Assembly (NCBI RefSeq): GCF_002778275.1
Contig: NZ_NESG01000003.1
Span: 186,001 to 250,000, forward strand
Reading direction: 5' to 3'
Origin: Limnohabitans sp. G3-2
GTDB lineage: Bacteria; Pseudomonadota; Gammaproteobacteria; Burkholderiales; Burkholderiaceae_C
DNA: 64,000 nt
The position numbers were made by a program, and so were the translations under genes. Of this stretch, positions 53,741 to 62,086 are shown one piece after another. Below the pieces are notes generated by a model. The model saw nothing but the letters and a program-made list of their open reading frames with translations, ran no database searches and was not told where the DNA came from. Position 1 is the stretch's first letter; each line of letters opens with the position of its first letter.

Positions 53741-54714
53741 GATTTTTCTCCATCCGACTTGCTGCCGCGCAGCCATTGCATCGGTGTGATGGTGCCCAGC
53801 CCGGCAATGCCACGCGGCAAGAACATCACGATCACGATCAGCACCACGCCATAGATGACCATGTTGATGCCGGGCAGTTGCCCAAACAAATTGCGCGTCA
53901 GGTCGGCCAGAATGTGCAGGCTCACGGCGCCCAAAAGCGGCCCCCACAGCGTGCCCAAGCCCCCCACAATCGCGCCCACCAAGGCCTCGACCGAAGTGTG
54001 CGAACCAAAGGCGATACCCGGGTCGATGTACTGGAACACCTGCACATAAAACGCACCGCCAGCGCCCATCAAGCCGCCAGAGATCACCGTGGCCATCAAC
54101 TTGACGCTGAAAGGATTCACGCCAATGGCGCGGGCCGCGTCTTCGTTGTCTCGCACCGCCTGCAGGTAAGCGCCAAAACGGGAGTGGCGCAGCCAAGCGG
54201 TGATGCACAGCGCCAAGGTGACCAGCGCCAGCATGAGCCAGATGAAGCCAGCGCGGTTGCCAAACTGCATGTTGGCCGCAGACTCTTTGAGCGGCAGCAT
54301 CAGCCCCACGCCTGCACCGGTGAAAGGCACCGAAGTGGCCAGAATGCGGAACACCTCGGCAAAGGCCAAGGTGACCAGCGCGAAATAAGAACCCTTGAGG
54401 CCATAACGGAACGAGGCTGCGCCCACAAACGCCCCCACGCCCGCCGCGAAAGCCATGGCCAGCGGCAATGCCACCCAGGGGCTCAGGCCCCACTGCATTT
54501 GCGCAATGGCCTGGACATAAGCACCCGTGCCAAAGAACAGGGCGTGGCCGAAGGAGAACTGCCCACCAAATCCGCCCAACACGTTCCAGGCTTGTGAGAG
54601 CAAACAGGCGTAGAGCGCCGTCATGACGAAATTGAGCGCAACGCCCGACTGCGTGAACAAGGGCACGGCCCCCACCAGCAGCACAAACAGCGCAATGTGG
54701 CGAAAGTCTTTCAT
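53737..54714 (-). CDS. livM: branched-chain-type ABC transporter permease LivM
   Basis: A 325-aa inner-membrane permease with about 8-10 hydrophobic segments. It has the LivM core (GGFGGQFSFGHALFFGTGAY near residue 47) and VGAIVGGLGTLWGPLLGA near the C terminus. It overlaps livH and livG by 4 nt each, giving a strictly ordered H-M-G-F block. Confidence 0.92.
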   Translation of the reverse strand: MKDFRHIALFVLLVGAVPLFTQSGVALNFVMTALYACLLSQAWNVLGGFGGQFSFGHALFFGTGAYVQAIAQMQWGLSPWVALPLAMAFAAGVGAFVGAASFRYGLKGSYFALVTLAFAEVFRILATSVPFTGAGVGLMLPLKESAANMQFGNRAGFIWLMLALVTLALCITAWLRHSRFGAYLQAVRDNEDAARAIGVNPFSVKLMATVISGGLMGAGGAFYVQVFQYIDPGIAFGSHTSVEALVGAIVGGLGTLWGPLLGAVSLHILADLTRNLFGQLPGINMVIYGVVLIVIVMFLPRGIAGLGTITPMQWLRGSKSDGEKS

Positions 54715-55583
54715 GCCTTCGCTCCAAAAAATCCTTGCGGCCTGAACATGAGCACCACAATGAAAATCACAAAAATACCCACTTGACCCAGCGACTCACC
54801 CAGCAGCAAGCCCCCGAGCGATTCGACAACGCCAATGAGCAAGCCGCCCAGCAAAGCGCCGGCAAAGCTGCCCATGCCGCCGAGCACCACAATCGTGAAA
54901 GCCACCAGCACAAAGCCGTTGCCCACTTGCGGGTTGACGTAATAGGCGGGCATCAAGAAACAAGCCGCCGCGCCCAGACTGGCCAGGCCCAAACCAAAGC
55001 ACATGGCATAAACATGGTCCACATCAATGCCCATCAAACGCGCACCTTGCTTTTCTTTGGACACCGCGCGGATGGCGCGGCCCAAATCGGTTTTTTGCAC
55101 GATGAGCAGCAGCACGGCTGACACCACCAAGGCACCGGCAAAAGACACCAACTTGGGCAGCGCAATGAAGGCGGGCCCGATCTCGACGGTCGTCAAGGTG
55201 TAGGCGGTCTCGATGGTGCGGGTGTCGGACTTGAAGAACAAAAGCGCCAGGTTTTCCAGCACGATGGAAATGCCCAGCGTGACCAGCAGGATGTTTTCAT
55301 CCTTGCCGTGACTGGCGCGGTTGATCACACCACGCTGCAGGGCATAACCCAGCACAAACATGGCGGGCACCATGATGGGCAGGGCCATGTAGGGGTCGAC
55401 CCCGAAGTGTTGCTTCAGCATGTAAACGCCATACAGCGCCACCATCAAAGACGCGCCGTGCGCGAAATTGATGATGTGCAGCACGCCATAGATCAGCGTG
55501 AGGCCCAGCGCGATCAGCGCATACACGGCACCGGTAGTGATGCCGTTGAGCACCGAAGGAAACAGGATGTTGAAGTCCAGCAT
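54711..55583 (-). CDS. livH: branched-chain-type ABC transporter permease LivH
   Basis: A 290-aa permease with about 8 transmembrane segments. Diagnostic stretches are NGITTGAVYALIALGLTLIY near residue 13 and YGVLHIINFAHGASLMV near 32, then FVLVAFTIVVLGGMGSFAGA near residue 225. It is 24 nt downstream of the binding-protein gene and overlaps livM by 4 nt. Confidence 0.93.
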   Translation of the reverse strand: MLDFNILFPSVLNGITTGAVYALIALGLTLIYGVLHIINFAHGASLMVALYGVYMLKQHFGVDPYMALPIMVPAMFVLGYALQRGVINRASHGKDENILLVTLGISIVLENLALLFFKSDTRTIETAYTLTTVEIGPAFIALPKLVSFAGALVVSAVLLLIVQKTDLGRAIRAVSKEKQGARLMGIDVDHVYAMCFGLGLASLGAAACFLMPAYYVNPQVGNGFVLVAFTIVVLGGMGSFAGALLGGLLIGVVESLGGLLLGESLGQVGIFVIFIVVLMFRPQGFFGAKA

Positions 55584-55607
55584 CGGGGTCTTTCAGGTCA
55601 GCGCAGA

Positions 55608-56810
55608 TCAGCCCTTGAGCGGGAACACGGGTTCCACTTCGCGGTAGTCGCGTGGCACGATCACCTTGATGTCGCCTTTGGTGACTTGGGTCATCAAAGG
55701 CTGTGCGCCCATGTTCTGGCCATTGACGAACTGCGTCGGGCCGTAGGGCATGATGTGGTTCGCAAATTTGCTCGAAGCCAATGCGTCCGTGATGGCAGCG
55801 CGGTCGGGCGACTTGGCGCGTTCAATCGCATCGGCCAACAGCATCATGGCGGTGTAGGTCATGAACACTTCGTAGCTGAAGAACTGGCCTTGTGCTTCGA
55901 CGCGCTTTTTGAGTTCGGCCGAACGCTTGTCCTTGGGATTGAACCAGTGGTTGCAGTCAATGATGCCGTTGGCCGCTTCTGGAAATTCCTTGACGAACTT
56001 GTAGCTCGATGCCGCGCCACCCAACACCGAGTAGATGGCTTTGGGTGTGATTTTTTGCTGTTGCAAAGTGCGCACCAACAAGGCGTATTCGTTGTAGTAG
56101 TTGGCCGGAATCAGGATGTCTGGGTTGACCTGCTTGATGCGCAGCGCGATGTTGTTGAAGTCACGCGTGGGGTTGGCGTGCTTGATGATCTCTTTGACTT
56201 CGTAGCCGTAACCGGGCAGCTCTTTGGCCAGCAAGTTGGCCGTGCCTGTGCCAAACAGCGACTCTTCGTGCACGATCATCACGGTGCGGGCGGGTTTGCC
56301 AGCGGCGGTGTTGAGGGCGTGCAGGCTGGCAACAGCCACTTCAGCGCACTTCTTGTAACCCGGACCAAAGCGGAAGGTGTTTTTCAGGCCGCGCTCGACG
56401 ATCTGATCGGCCACGCCGACGTCCACCACATGGGGCAGGTTGTATTTGGCCGCAGCCTGTGTGGTGGCCAGGCAGATGGCGGATGCAAAGGCACCCACGA
56501 CGGCGCTCACGCCCGCTTCGTTCATTTTCTCGATCTCGGCCGTACCGGCTTGCGGGCTGGACTGCGCATCACCCAACATGGCTTCGATCTTGGCGCCACC
56601 GAGCGACTTGATGCCACCGGCCTTGTTGATGTCCTCAATCGCCATCAAAGCGCCCATGCGGCACTGCTGACCCGAATAAGCCAGGGCACCGGTCACGGGG
56701 TGCAAAACACCCACTTTGACAGGCTTGGGTTGAGCCCCACCCACCAGTGGAAACGCGAGCGCCGAGGCCGCAGCAGCGGACTGGCCCATGAAAGTGCGAC
56801 GTGAGGTCAT
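55608..56810 (-). CDS. ABC transporter substrate-binding protein (LivK-like)
   Basis: A 400-aa periplasmic receptor of the HAAT type. The N terminus is SRRTFMGQSAAAASALAF, a twin-arginine signal (SRRTFM), followed by VKVGVLHPVTGALAYSG. The Tat signal is unusual for LivK. The length and style are those of urea/amide or aromatic acid receptors, not leucine-specific ones. AAAGGA lies 5-8 nt before the ATG at 56810. It directly follows the gntR gene (20-nt gap) and supplies the ligand specificity of the importer. Confidence 0.88.
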   Translation of the reverse strand: MTSRRTFMGQSAAAASALAFPLVGGAQPKPVKVGVLHPVTGALAYSGQQCRMGALMAIEDINKAGGIKSLGGAKIEAMLGDAQSSPQAGTAEIEKMNEAGVSAVVGAFASAICLATTQAAAKYNLPHVVDVGVADQIVERGLKNTFRFGPGYKKCAEVAVASLHALNTAAGKPARTVMIVHEESLFGTGTANLLAKELPGYGYEVKEIIKHANPTRDFNNIALRIKQVNPDILIPANYYNEYALLVRTLQQQKITPKAIYSVLGGAASSYKFVKEFPEAANGIIDCNHWFNPKDKRSAELKKRVEAQGQFFSYEVFMTYTAMMLLADAIERAKSPDRAAITDALASSKFANHIMPYGPTQFVNGQNMGAQPLMTQVTKGDIKVIVPRDYREVEPVFPLKG

Positions 56811-56830
56811 GAAAACATCCTTTAAGTAGG

Positions 56831-57643
56831 TCAATGAAAGTTAGCGGACAACTCTTGGCTTACCCACACCTTGGCATCGATGCTGCCAACGCGGGATAAC
56901 TGCATCTGGTATTCGTACCGGTCCGGTCGGTACAAGCCATGCAGCCATTGGACGGGACGGTCGTCCTCGTCATAAATCAAACGCCGCACCGCCAACAAGG
57001 CCGATCCGACGGACACATCCAAATGCTGGGCCATGCCCACATCGGCCAGTCGGGCCGAAATGGTTTGCTCGGCCCGCCCCACCTTGACACCCGACTCCTC
57101 GAGCAGCACCAAAATGGGTTTTTGCGCCAACTCTCGCTTGCCAAAGCCAGCAGAAATCGAATGGGGCACCCACGTGGTGATGTGCGACAAAGGGCCCTCG
57201 GGCGTGCTGCGCACGCGCTCGGCTTTTTGGACCGTGGTCATGGCGGGCAACTTGAGCGCTGCAGCGACGTCCACCGGTGCACGCATGTGCTCCACACTGA
57301 GCACTTTGACCTTGGTGCGCATGCCCATGGTGACCAGGTTTTCCAGCAAACCCGTCAAGCGCGCCTGCTGGCCCGTGGCCATGGTGGAGGCCTGCATCTG
57401 CACCTGCTGCGAACGTGCCGACACAGGCCGCGTCCCGCGTCCAGGCTCTCGCTGAATCAGACCCTCTTCGGCCAGTTGCGACAGGGCCCGGCGCACCGTG
57501 ACGCGGGCCACACCAAACTGCCCCATCAAGGCCATCTCACCGGGCAAGCCCTCGTCAAACCGCCCCTCGCGCAATTGCTCGCGCAGCACCAGATAGACCT
57601 GGTGGTATTTGGGCAAAGGCAGATGGGCATCCATGACCTGCAT
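56831..57643 (-). CDS. GntR/HutC-family (UTRA) transcriptional regulator
   Basis: A 270-aa regulator. The N-terminal winged helix-turn-helix has GEMALMGQFGVARVTVRRAL near residues 35-54, and the C-terminal UTRA ligand-binding domain includes KAERVRSTPEGPLSHI near residue 140. I set the start at the ATG 57643, with an ATG at 57634 as alternative. A TTG at 57670 would put a perfect operator inside the gene. Two palindromes upstream suggest autorepression. It opens the 18-gene run, and UTRA effectors are usually pathway substrates or intermediates. Confidence 0.85.
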   Translation of the reverse strand: MQVMDAHLPLPKYHQVYLVLREQLREGRFDEGLPGEMALMGQFGVARVTVRRALSQLAEEGLIQREPGRGTRPVSARSQQVQMQASTMATGQQARLTGLLENLVTMGMRTKVKVLSVEHMRAPVDVAAALKLPAMTTVQKAERVRSTPEGPLSHITTWVPHSISAGFGKRELAQKPILVLLEESGVKVGRAEQTISARLADVGMAQHLDVSVGSALLAVRRLIYDEDDRPVQWLHGLYRPDRYEYQMQLSRVGSIDAKVWVSQELSANFH

Positions 57644-57660
57644 CGTGGAACAGTCCCATT

Positions 57661-57698
57661 GTCCTGTCAATAGGACATTCAGGTCTTATGCATAGGAC
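57661..57698. promoter_or_regulatory. two 16-bp palindromic operators for the GntR regulator
   Basis: GTCCTGTCAATAGGAC (57661-57676) and GTCTTATGCATAGGAC (57683-57698) share GTC[CT]T...ATAGGAC, with start-to-start spacing of 22 bp (two helical turns). They lie between the upstream acyl-CoA ligase stop and the regulator start. Both are therefore placed to repress the regulator and the operon behind it. No clear -10 or -35 box is visible in the overlap. Confidence 0.65.
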
Positions 57699-57781
57699 AT
57701 TTCATCAGGGATTTCCCTTGGTGCTGGATTTGTATGGGTATCGGCCTCGCTCCGCTTCTTTCAAAGCCTTGACCCGCGTCC

Positions 57782-59344
57782 TCAAGACGCGTAGCGCACC
57801 CGCAAATCCCGCTTGAGCAGTTTGCCACTCGGGTTCTTGGGCAGGGTGTCGGTGAAGACCACGCGCTTGGGGCACTTGAAGCCGGCCATGTGCTGGGCAC
57901 AGTGGGCGATCACGGCCGCCTCGTCCAGCGTCTGCCCGGCCTTGACCACCACCACCGCGGTCACCGCCTCGACCCACTTGGGGTCGGGCAAACCAATCAC
58001 CGCCACTTCGCTGACCTGGGGCAGGCGGTAGATCATTTCCTCCACCTCGCGGCTGGCCACGTTTTCACCGCCGGACTTGATCATGTCCTTCTTGCGGTCC
58101 ACCACGGTGATGTAGCCTTCCTCGTCGATGAGCCCCAAATCGCCGCTGTGGAACCAGTCCCCTTCAAACGAAGCCTGGGTGCGCTCGTCGTCATGGAAGT
58201 AGCCCAGCATCAGGTGCGGCGAACGGTGCACGATCTCACCCACCTCGCCCACGGCCACGTCCTGCATGGCGTCGTTGACCACGCGCGTTTCGACGTTGCG
58301 CACGGCCTTGCCACACGAGCCCGGTTTGCGCAGCTGGTCGTCGGGGCCGAGCAGGGTGGCCAGCGGTGCGATCTCGGTCTGGCCATACAAATTCCACAAG
58401 CGCACTTGGGGCAGGCGCGCGGCCAGCTCTTTGAGCACCTCGACCGGCATGATGGACGCGCCGTAGTAGCCCTTGGCCAATTTGGAGAGCTTGCCTGCAT
58501 CCATCAGCGGCGAGCGCAGCAGCGCAATCCACACGGTTGGGGGCGCAAAGAAGCTGGTGATGCCGAACTTCTCGAGCATGGGCAGCAGGTTGTCGGGCGT
58601 GGGCTTGGCGGTGATCACATTGGTGCTGCCCATGTAAATGGCCGGGCCAAAGAACACATCGAGCTGGGCGCAGTGGTACAGCGGCAGCGCGTGCAGGGCC
58701 ACGTCCTGCTCGGCGATCTCGGCGTCGATCACGCAGCTGACGTATTGCCACATCACCGCATCGTGCGTGAGCTGTGCGCCCTTGGGGCTCGACTCGGTGC
58801 CGCTGGTGTAGACGATCTGCGCCACGTCGTAGCTGCCCAAGCGCAAATCGGGCAAGGGGTCGGTGCAAGCGGCCAGCACATCCAAGCTGTGCATGCCCGC
58901 CACAGGCTGGCTCGGGTCTTCGGACGGCAGCCAGATGAACTGCTCGACTTGCGTGTCCAGTTGGGAGGCCGACTGCGCCAGCTCGGCCAGGCCGCTGTCG
59001 GTGGCCAGCGTTTTGGCGCCGGCGTGCCGCAGGATGTAAGCCACTTCTTCCGCTTTGAGCATGAAGTTGATCGGCACCATGACCGCGCCCCGGCGCGCCA
59101 GCGCAAAGCGCAGCGCCGCAAAGCCGTGCGAATTGCGCGCCAGCACCGCCACCTTGTCTCCCTCGGCCACGCCGATGCGGGCCAGGCCTGCGGCCAGGCG
59201 CGTCACCAGGGCATCGAACTCGGCATAGGTCCAGGTGGTGGCACCGCACACGATGCCGGTTTTGCCAGGCAAACGGATCGCCGTGCGGCGCAGGGCATCG
59301 GCAATGGTCTGACGGCGAACGGCGGGGTGGATGGCGGTGGACAT
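57782..59344 (-). CDS. acyl-CoA synthetase (AMP-forming)
   Basis: A 520-aa adenylate-forming ligase. The core motifs are YTSGTESSPKGAQLTH near residue 177, NLYGQTEIAP near 315, GDWFHSGDLGLIDEEGY near 395, and PKNPSGKLLKRDLR at the C terminus with the catalytic Lys. No N-terminal carrier or fusion. It activates an unknown fatty or aromatic acid. GGAG lies before the start at 59344. It lies 138 nt upstream of the gntR start and may belong to the same regulon. Confidence 0.85.
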   Translation of the reverse strand: MSTAIHPAVRRQTIADALRRTAIRLPGKTGIVCGATTWTYAEFDALVTRLAAGLARIGVAEGDKVAVLARNSHGFAALRFALARRGAVMVPINFMLKAEEVAYILRHAGAKTLATDSGLAELAQSASQLDTQVEQFIWLPSEDPSQPVAGMHSLDVLAACTDPLPDLRLGSYDVAQIVYTSGTESSPKGAQLTHDAVMWQYVSCVIDAEIAEQDVALHALPLYHCAQLDVFFGPAIYMGSTNVITAKPTPDNLLPMLEKFGITSFFAPPTVWIALLRSPLMDAGKLSKLAKGYYGASIMPVEVLKELAARLPQVRLWNLYGQTEIAPLATLLGPDDQLRKPGSCGKAVRNVETRVVNDAMQDVAVGEVGEIVHRSPHLMLGYFHDDERTQASFEGDWFHSGDLGLIDEEGYITVVDRKKDMIKSGGENVASREVEEMIYRLPQVSEVAVIGLPDPKWVEAVTAVVVVKAGQTLDEAAVIAHCAQHMAGFKCPKRVVFTDTLPKNPSGKLLKRDLRVRYAS

Positions 59345-59365
59345 GTGGAGGGCTCCTGCATCGAT

Positions 59366-59989
59366 ATGATCCACACATTGAACATCAGACCCGCGAGATT
59401 TCCATTGGCACTTCCACCACCCTCCCCCCGAAAACTGTCACATACGCGAACCGTGGTGTACCAAGGCTTTGACCGCGAAGACGGTCTGTGGGACATCGAA
59501 GCCGAACTGACCGATGTGAAAACTTACGGCTTCATGGTGCCCAACGAGCGGCCTTTTCCGGCCAACGAGCCGATCCACGGGCTGAAAATCCGCGTCACGC
59601 TCAACAACAAGATGGTCATCCAGGACATCGCCACCGCGATGGACGACATCCCTCACCCCGAATGCGCCGGCGCCCCACACGGCATGCACAAACTGATTGG
59701 CCAAACCATGGGCCCGGGCTGGCGCAAGATCATCAACGAACACATCGGCGGCACCGAAGGCTGCACCCACTTGCGTGAACTGCTGTTCAACATGGCGACT
59801 GCCGCCTACCAGACCCTGCCCGCCGGCCAATGGCAGCGCCGCGAACAAGCCGGCCAGCCCCACCCCGACATCACAAAACCGCCCTACCACTTGGGCCAAT
59901 GCCACAGCTGGGCCTATGACAGCCCCACGGTGCAAAGGGCGTATCCGATGTTTTTCAAGCCGAAGGCCGCTGAGGGTGCGGAAAACTGA
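59366..59989 (+). CDS. DUF2889 family protein
   Basis: A 207-aa soluble protein. HTRTVVYQGFDREDGLWDIE near residue 26 and LTDVKTYGFMVPNERPF near 47 are the conserved opening of DUF2889. HECAG-like and Cys-containing segments (HPECAGAPHGMHKLIGQTMG) follow near residue 92. Function unknown. Its start is only 21 nt from the start of the divergent acyl-CoA ligase, so their promoters must overlap or reach into each other's leader. DUF2889 genes often neighbour acyl-CoA metabolism genes. Confidence 0.72.
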   Translation: MIHTLNIRPARFPLALPPPSPRKLSHTRTVVYQGFDREDGLWDIEAELTDVKTYGFMVPNERPFPANEPIHGLKIRVTLNNKMVIQDIATAMDDIPHPECAGAPHGMHKLIGQTMGPGWRKIINEHIGGTEGCTHLRELLFNMATAAYQTLPAGQWQRREQAGQPHPDITKPPYHLGQCHSWAYDSPTVQRAYPMFFKPKAAEGAEN

Positions 59990-60023
59990 GCTGGGGCCCG
60001 CCTGCGATAATCTGTACCTCCTG

Positions 60024-60046
60024 AAGCGCATTCGCGCTTTTCTTTT
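60024..60046 (+). terminator. terminator-like hairpin in the miaB leader
   Basis: A 6-bp stem (AAGCGC/GCGCTT) with an ATTC loop is followed by TTCTTTTT. It is 35 nt after the DUF2889 stop and just before the miaB leader ORF, so it may end DUF2889 transcription. A GATAAT box at 60006-60011 upstream would place it inside a short miaB leader as a possible attenuator. Confidence 0.5.
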
Positions 60047-60068
60047 TCACAGCCTCTGGATCGACACC

Positions 60069-60155
60069 ATGAACCGCTGCACTTTGGCCCCTCGTGGGCT
60101 TGCTTTGCTTTGCCTTGACTTCATCACCTCCCTTGAATCCGTGGAGGCCGCATGA
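60069..60155 (+). CDS. 28-codon leader ORF overlapping miaB
   Basis: A small open frame beginning [10 protein letters not shown] and ending in VEAA, with its TGA overlapping the miaB ATG (ATGA at 60152-60155). It is rich in CTT and TTG leucine codons (LALLCLD), unlike the GC-rich codons of its neighbours. The miaB ribosome site (GGAGG) lies inside its last codons, so translating it would couple to or mask miaB initiation. It may be a real leader peptide or a chance frame; too short for family recognition. Confidence 0.45.
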   Translation: MNRCTLAPRGLALLCLDFITSLESVEAA

Positions 60156-61489
60156 GCAAGAAGGTCTTCATCAAAACCTTTGGCTGCCAGATGAACGAGT
60201 ACGACTCGGACAAGATGGCCGATGTGCTGGGCGCGGCCCAAGGCTACGAGCCCACGCAGGACGTGGACGAGGCCGATCTGATTTTGTTCAACACCTGCTC
60301 GGTGCGTGAGAAGGCGCAAGAAAAAGTGTTCAGCGATCTGGGCCGGGTGCAGCACCTCAAAGCCAAGGGCGTGCTGATTGGCGTGGGCGGCTGCGTGGCC
60401 AGCCAGGAAGGCGCCGAGATCATCAAGCGTGCGCCCTATGTGGACGTGGTGTTTGGCCCGCAAACCCTGCACCGCCTGCCCGAATTGCTGGCCGAGCGCG
60501 AGCGCAAGCAGCGCCCGCAGGTGGACATCAGCTTTCCCGAGATTGAAAAGTTTGACCACTTGCCGCCCGCCAAGGTGGAAGGCGCCACCGCTTTTGTCTC
60601 GATCATGGAAGGCTGCAGCAAATACTGCAGCTATTGCGTGGTGCCCTACACCCGAGGCGAAGAAGTCTCGCGCCCGTTTGACGATGTGCTGGTCGAGGTG
60701 GCGGGGCTGGCCGCGCAGGGCGTGAAAGAGATCACCCTGCTGGGCCAGAACGTGAACGCTTACCGGGGCAAGATGGGCAGCACCGCAGACATTGCCGACT
60801 TTGCACTGCTGCTGGAATACGTGGCCGACATGCCGGGCATCGAGCGCATCCGCTACGTGACCAGCCACCCCAACGAGTTCACCCAGCGCCTGATCGACGC
60901 TTACGAAAAGATCCCCAAACTGGTGAGCCACCTGCACCTGCCGGTGCAACACGGCTCGGACCGCATCTTGATGGCCATGAAACGCGGCTACACCGCCATG
61001 GAATACAAGAGCACGATCCGCAAGCTGCGGGCGATCCGCCCCGACATGTCGCTCAGCAGCGATTTCATCGTGGGCTTTCCCGGCGAGACCGAGGACGACT
61101 TCAACAAGATGATGAAGCTGATCACCGATGTGGGTTTTGACACCAGCTTCAGCTTCATCTTCAGCCCCCGCCCGGGCACCCCTGCGGCCAATTTGCACGA
61201 CGACACGCCACACGCCGAAAAATTGCGCCGCCTGCACCACCTGCAAGCGACCATCGAAGAGAATGTGCAGCGCATTGGCGACAGCCGCGTGGGCACCGTG
61301 CAGCGCATCTTGGTGGAGCGCCCATCACGCAAAGACGCCACCGAGCTGGCCGGCCGCACCGAGTGCAACCGGGTGGTCAACTTCCCTGGTGGCCCCCACA
61401 TGGACCGCCTGATCGGTCAGATGGCCGATGTGCGCATCACCCAAGGCCTGTCGCATTCGCTGCGCGGCGAGTTGGTGGTCAAGGACTGA
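60152..61489 (+). CDS. miaB: tRNA-2-methylthio-N6-dimethylallyladenosine synthase
   Basis: A 445-aa radical-SAM methylthiotransferase that adds the ms2 group to i6A37 of tRNAs reading UNN codons. The auxiliary cluster Cys are C12 ([11 protein letters not shown]), C49 (NTCSVREKA) and C81 (GGCVASQ). The radical-SAM cluster is C155, C159 and C162 (GCSKYCSYC). A C-terminal TRAM domain ends the protein. A Shine-Dalgarno-like GGAGG lies just before the ATG. It is convergent with the cyclotransferase gene 12 nt later. Confidence 0.97.
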   Translation: MSKKVFIKTFGCQMNEYDSDKMADVLGAAQGYEPTQDVDEADLILFNTCSVREKAQEKVFSDLGRVQHLKAKGVLIGVGGCVASQEGAEIIKRAPYVDVVFGPQTLHRLPELLAERERKQRPQVDISFPEIEKFDHLPPAKVEGATAFVSIMEGCSKYCSYCVVPYTRGEEVSRPFDDVLVEVAGLAAQGVKEITLLGQNVNAYRGKMGSTADIADFALLLEYVADMPGIERIRYVTSHPNEFTQRLIDAYEKIPKLVSHLHLPVQHGSDRILMAMKRGYTAMEYKSTIRKLRAIRPDMSLSSDFIVGFPGETEDDFNKMMKLITDVGFDTSFSFIFSPRPGTPAANLHDDTPHAEKLRRLHHLQATIEENVQRIGDSRVGTVQRILVERPSRKDATELAGRTECNRVVNFPGGPHMDRLIGQMADVRITQGLSHSLRGELVVKD

Positions 61490-61501
61490 TCCGCTGGGTT
61501 T

Positions 61502-61897
61502 TCAGGATTCACGCCCGACTTCGCGGATGTAGCGGCGGTAGTCGCCGTGCGGGATGGGCGTGCAGCCTTGCACTGGGCGGTTATAGACATAGGTCTGCAC
61601 AGAGCGGCCATGCAGCGGGCCGCCCACCACCGTGACCTCCTCGCGCCAGTATTGTGAGGCGGCGCGGTCCCCGAGCACCATGGCTTCGACCACGTCCAGC
61701 CGCGCCAGGTGCGCGTCATCGACTTCATAGACCTCGCCGGTGACTTGGCCTTCGCCCAGCAGCAGACCGGGGTAGCGGCCCACATCGACCAAGCGACCCG
61801 GCACCTGGGCGGCCCCGATCCATCGGGCGCCGTGCATTTCGGCCTCAAGTCGCAAACCGGGCATCAGGGTGCCGTAGATGAACAGAGCATTTGTCAT
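61502..61897 (-). CDS. gamma-glutamylcyclotransferase-like (AIG2/GGCT) protein
   Basis: A 131-aa small beta-barrel protein. It has the YGTL motif IYGTLMPG near residues 7-14 and VTGEVYEVDDAHLARLD near residue 52, which contains the acidic catalytic position (Glu71 region, LDVVEAM). GGCT-like enzymes release 5-oxoproline from gamma-glutamyl compounds. Coupling to the hydantoinase/oxoprolinase genes is possible but they are 14 kb away. Probably a housekeeping gene. Confidence 0.8.
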   Translation of the reverse strand: MTNALFIYGTLMPGLRLEAEMHGARWIGAAQVPGRLVDVGRYPGLLLGEGQVTGEVYEVDDAHLARLDVVEAMVLGDRAASQYWREEVTVVGGPLHGRSVQTYVYNRPVQGCTPIPHGDYRRYIREVGRES

Positions 61898-62086
61898 GCG
61901 CCTGATTTTGCGTCAACAAGGTCCATGTTGTCTGCCGCGCATTGGACAGCCATCCACACCCCTCTGCCCTGTCGCCTGTTGGCGGCAAGCACCCACGGCG
62001 GCCGTATAAACTGCCCTCCAGAGACTGGGCATCCCTCCCGCACCGAGGTCGACGCCCAACCACAGACACAAGGCACAGAGGCGCCC

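Noticed and set aside
53741-54760. Fusion of livG with an N-terminal domain
   Set aside because: The extension is a shadow of livM. The P-loop protein begins at 53740 with MSTLLQIEGVGKSFGG.
57670-57670. TTG start of the GntR gene 27 nt upstream of the ATG
   Set aside because: It would place most of a perfect operator palindrome inside the coding region and adds residues (TGQWDCS) unlike family N termini.
57661-57700. TTGACA as a -35 box for the gntR promoter
   Set aside because: Only a very short distance to the start codon and no acceptable -10 at 16-18 nt. The letters belong to the operator palindrome.
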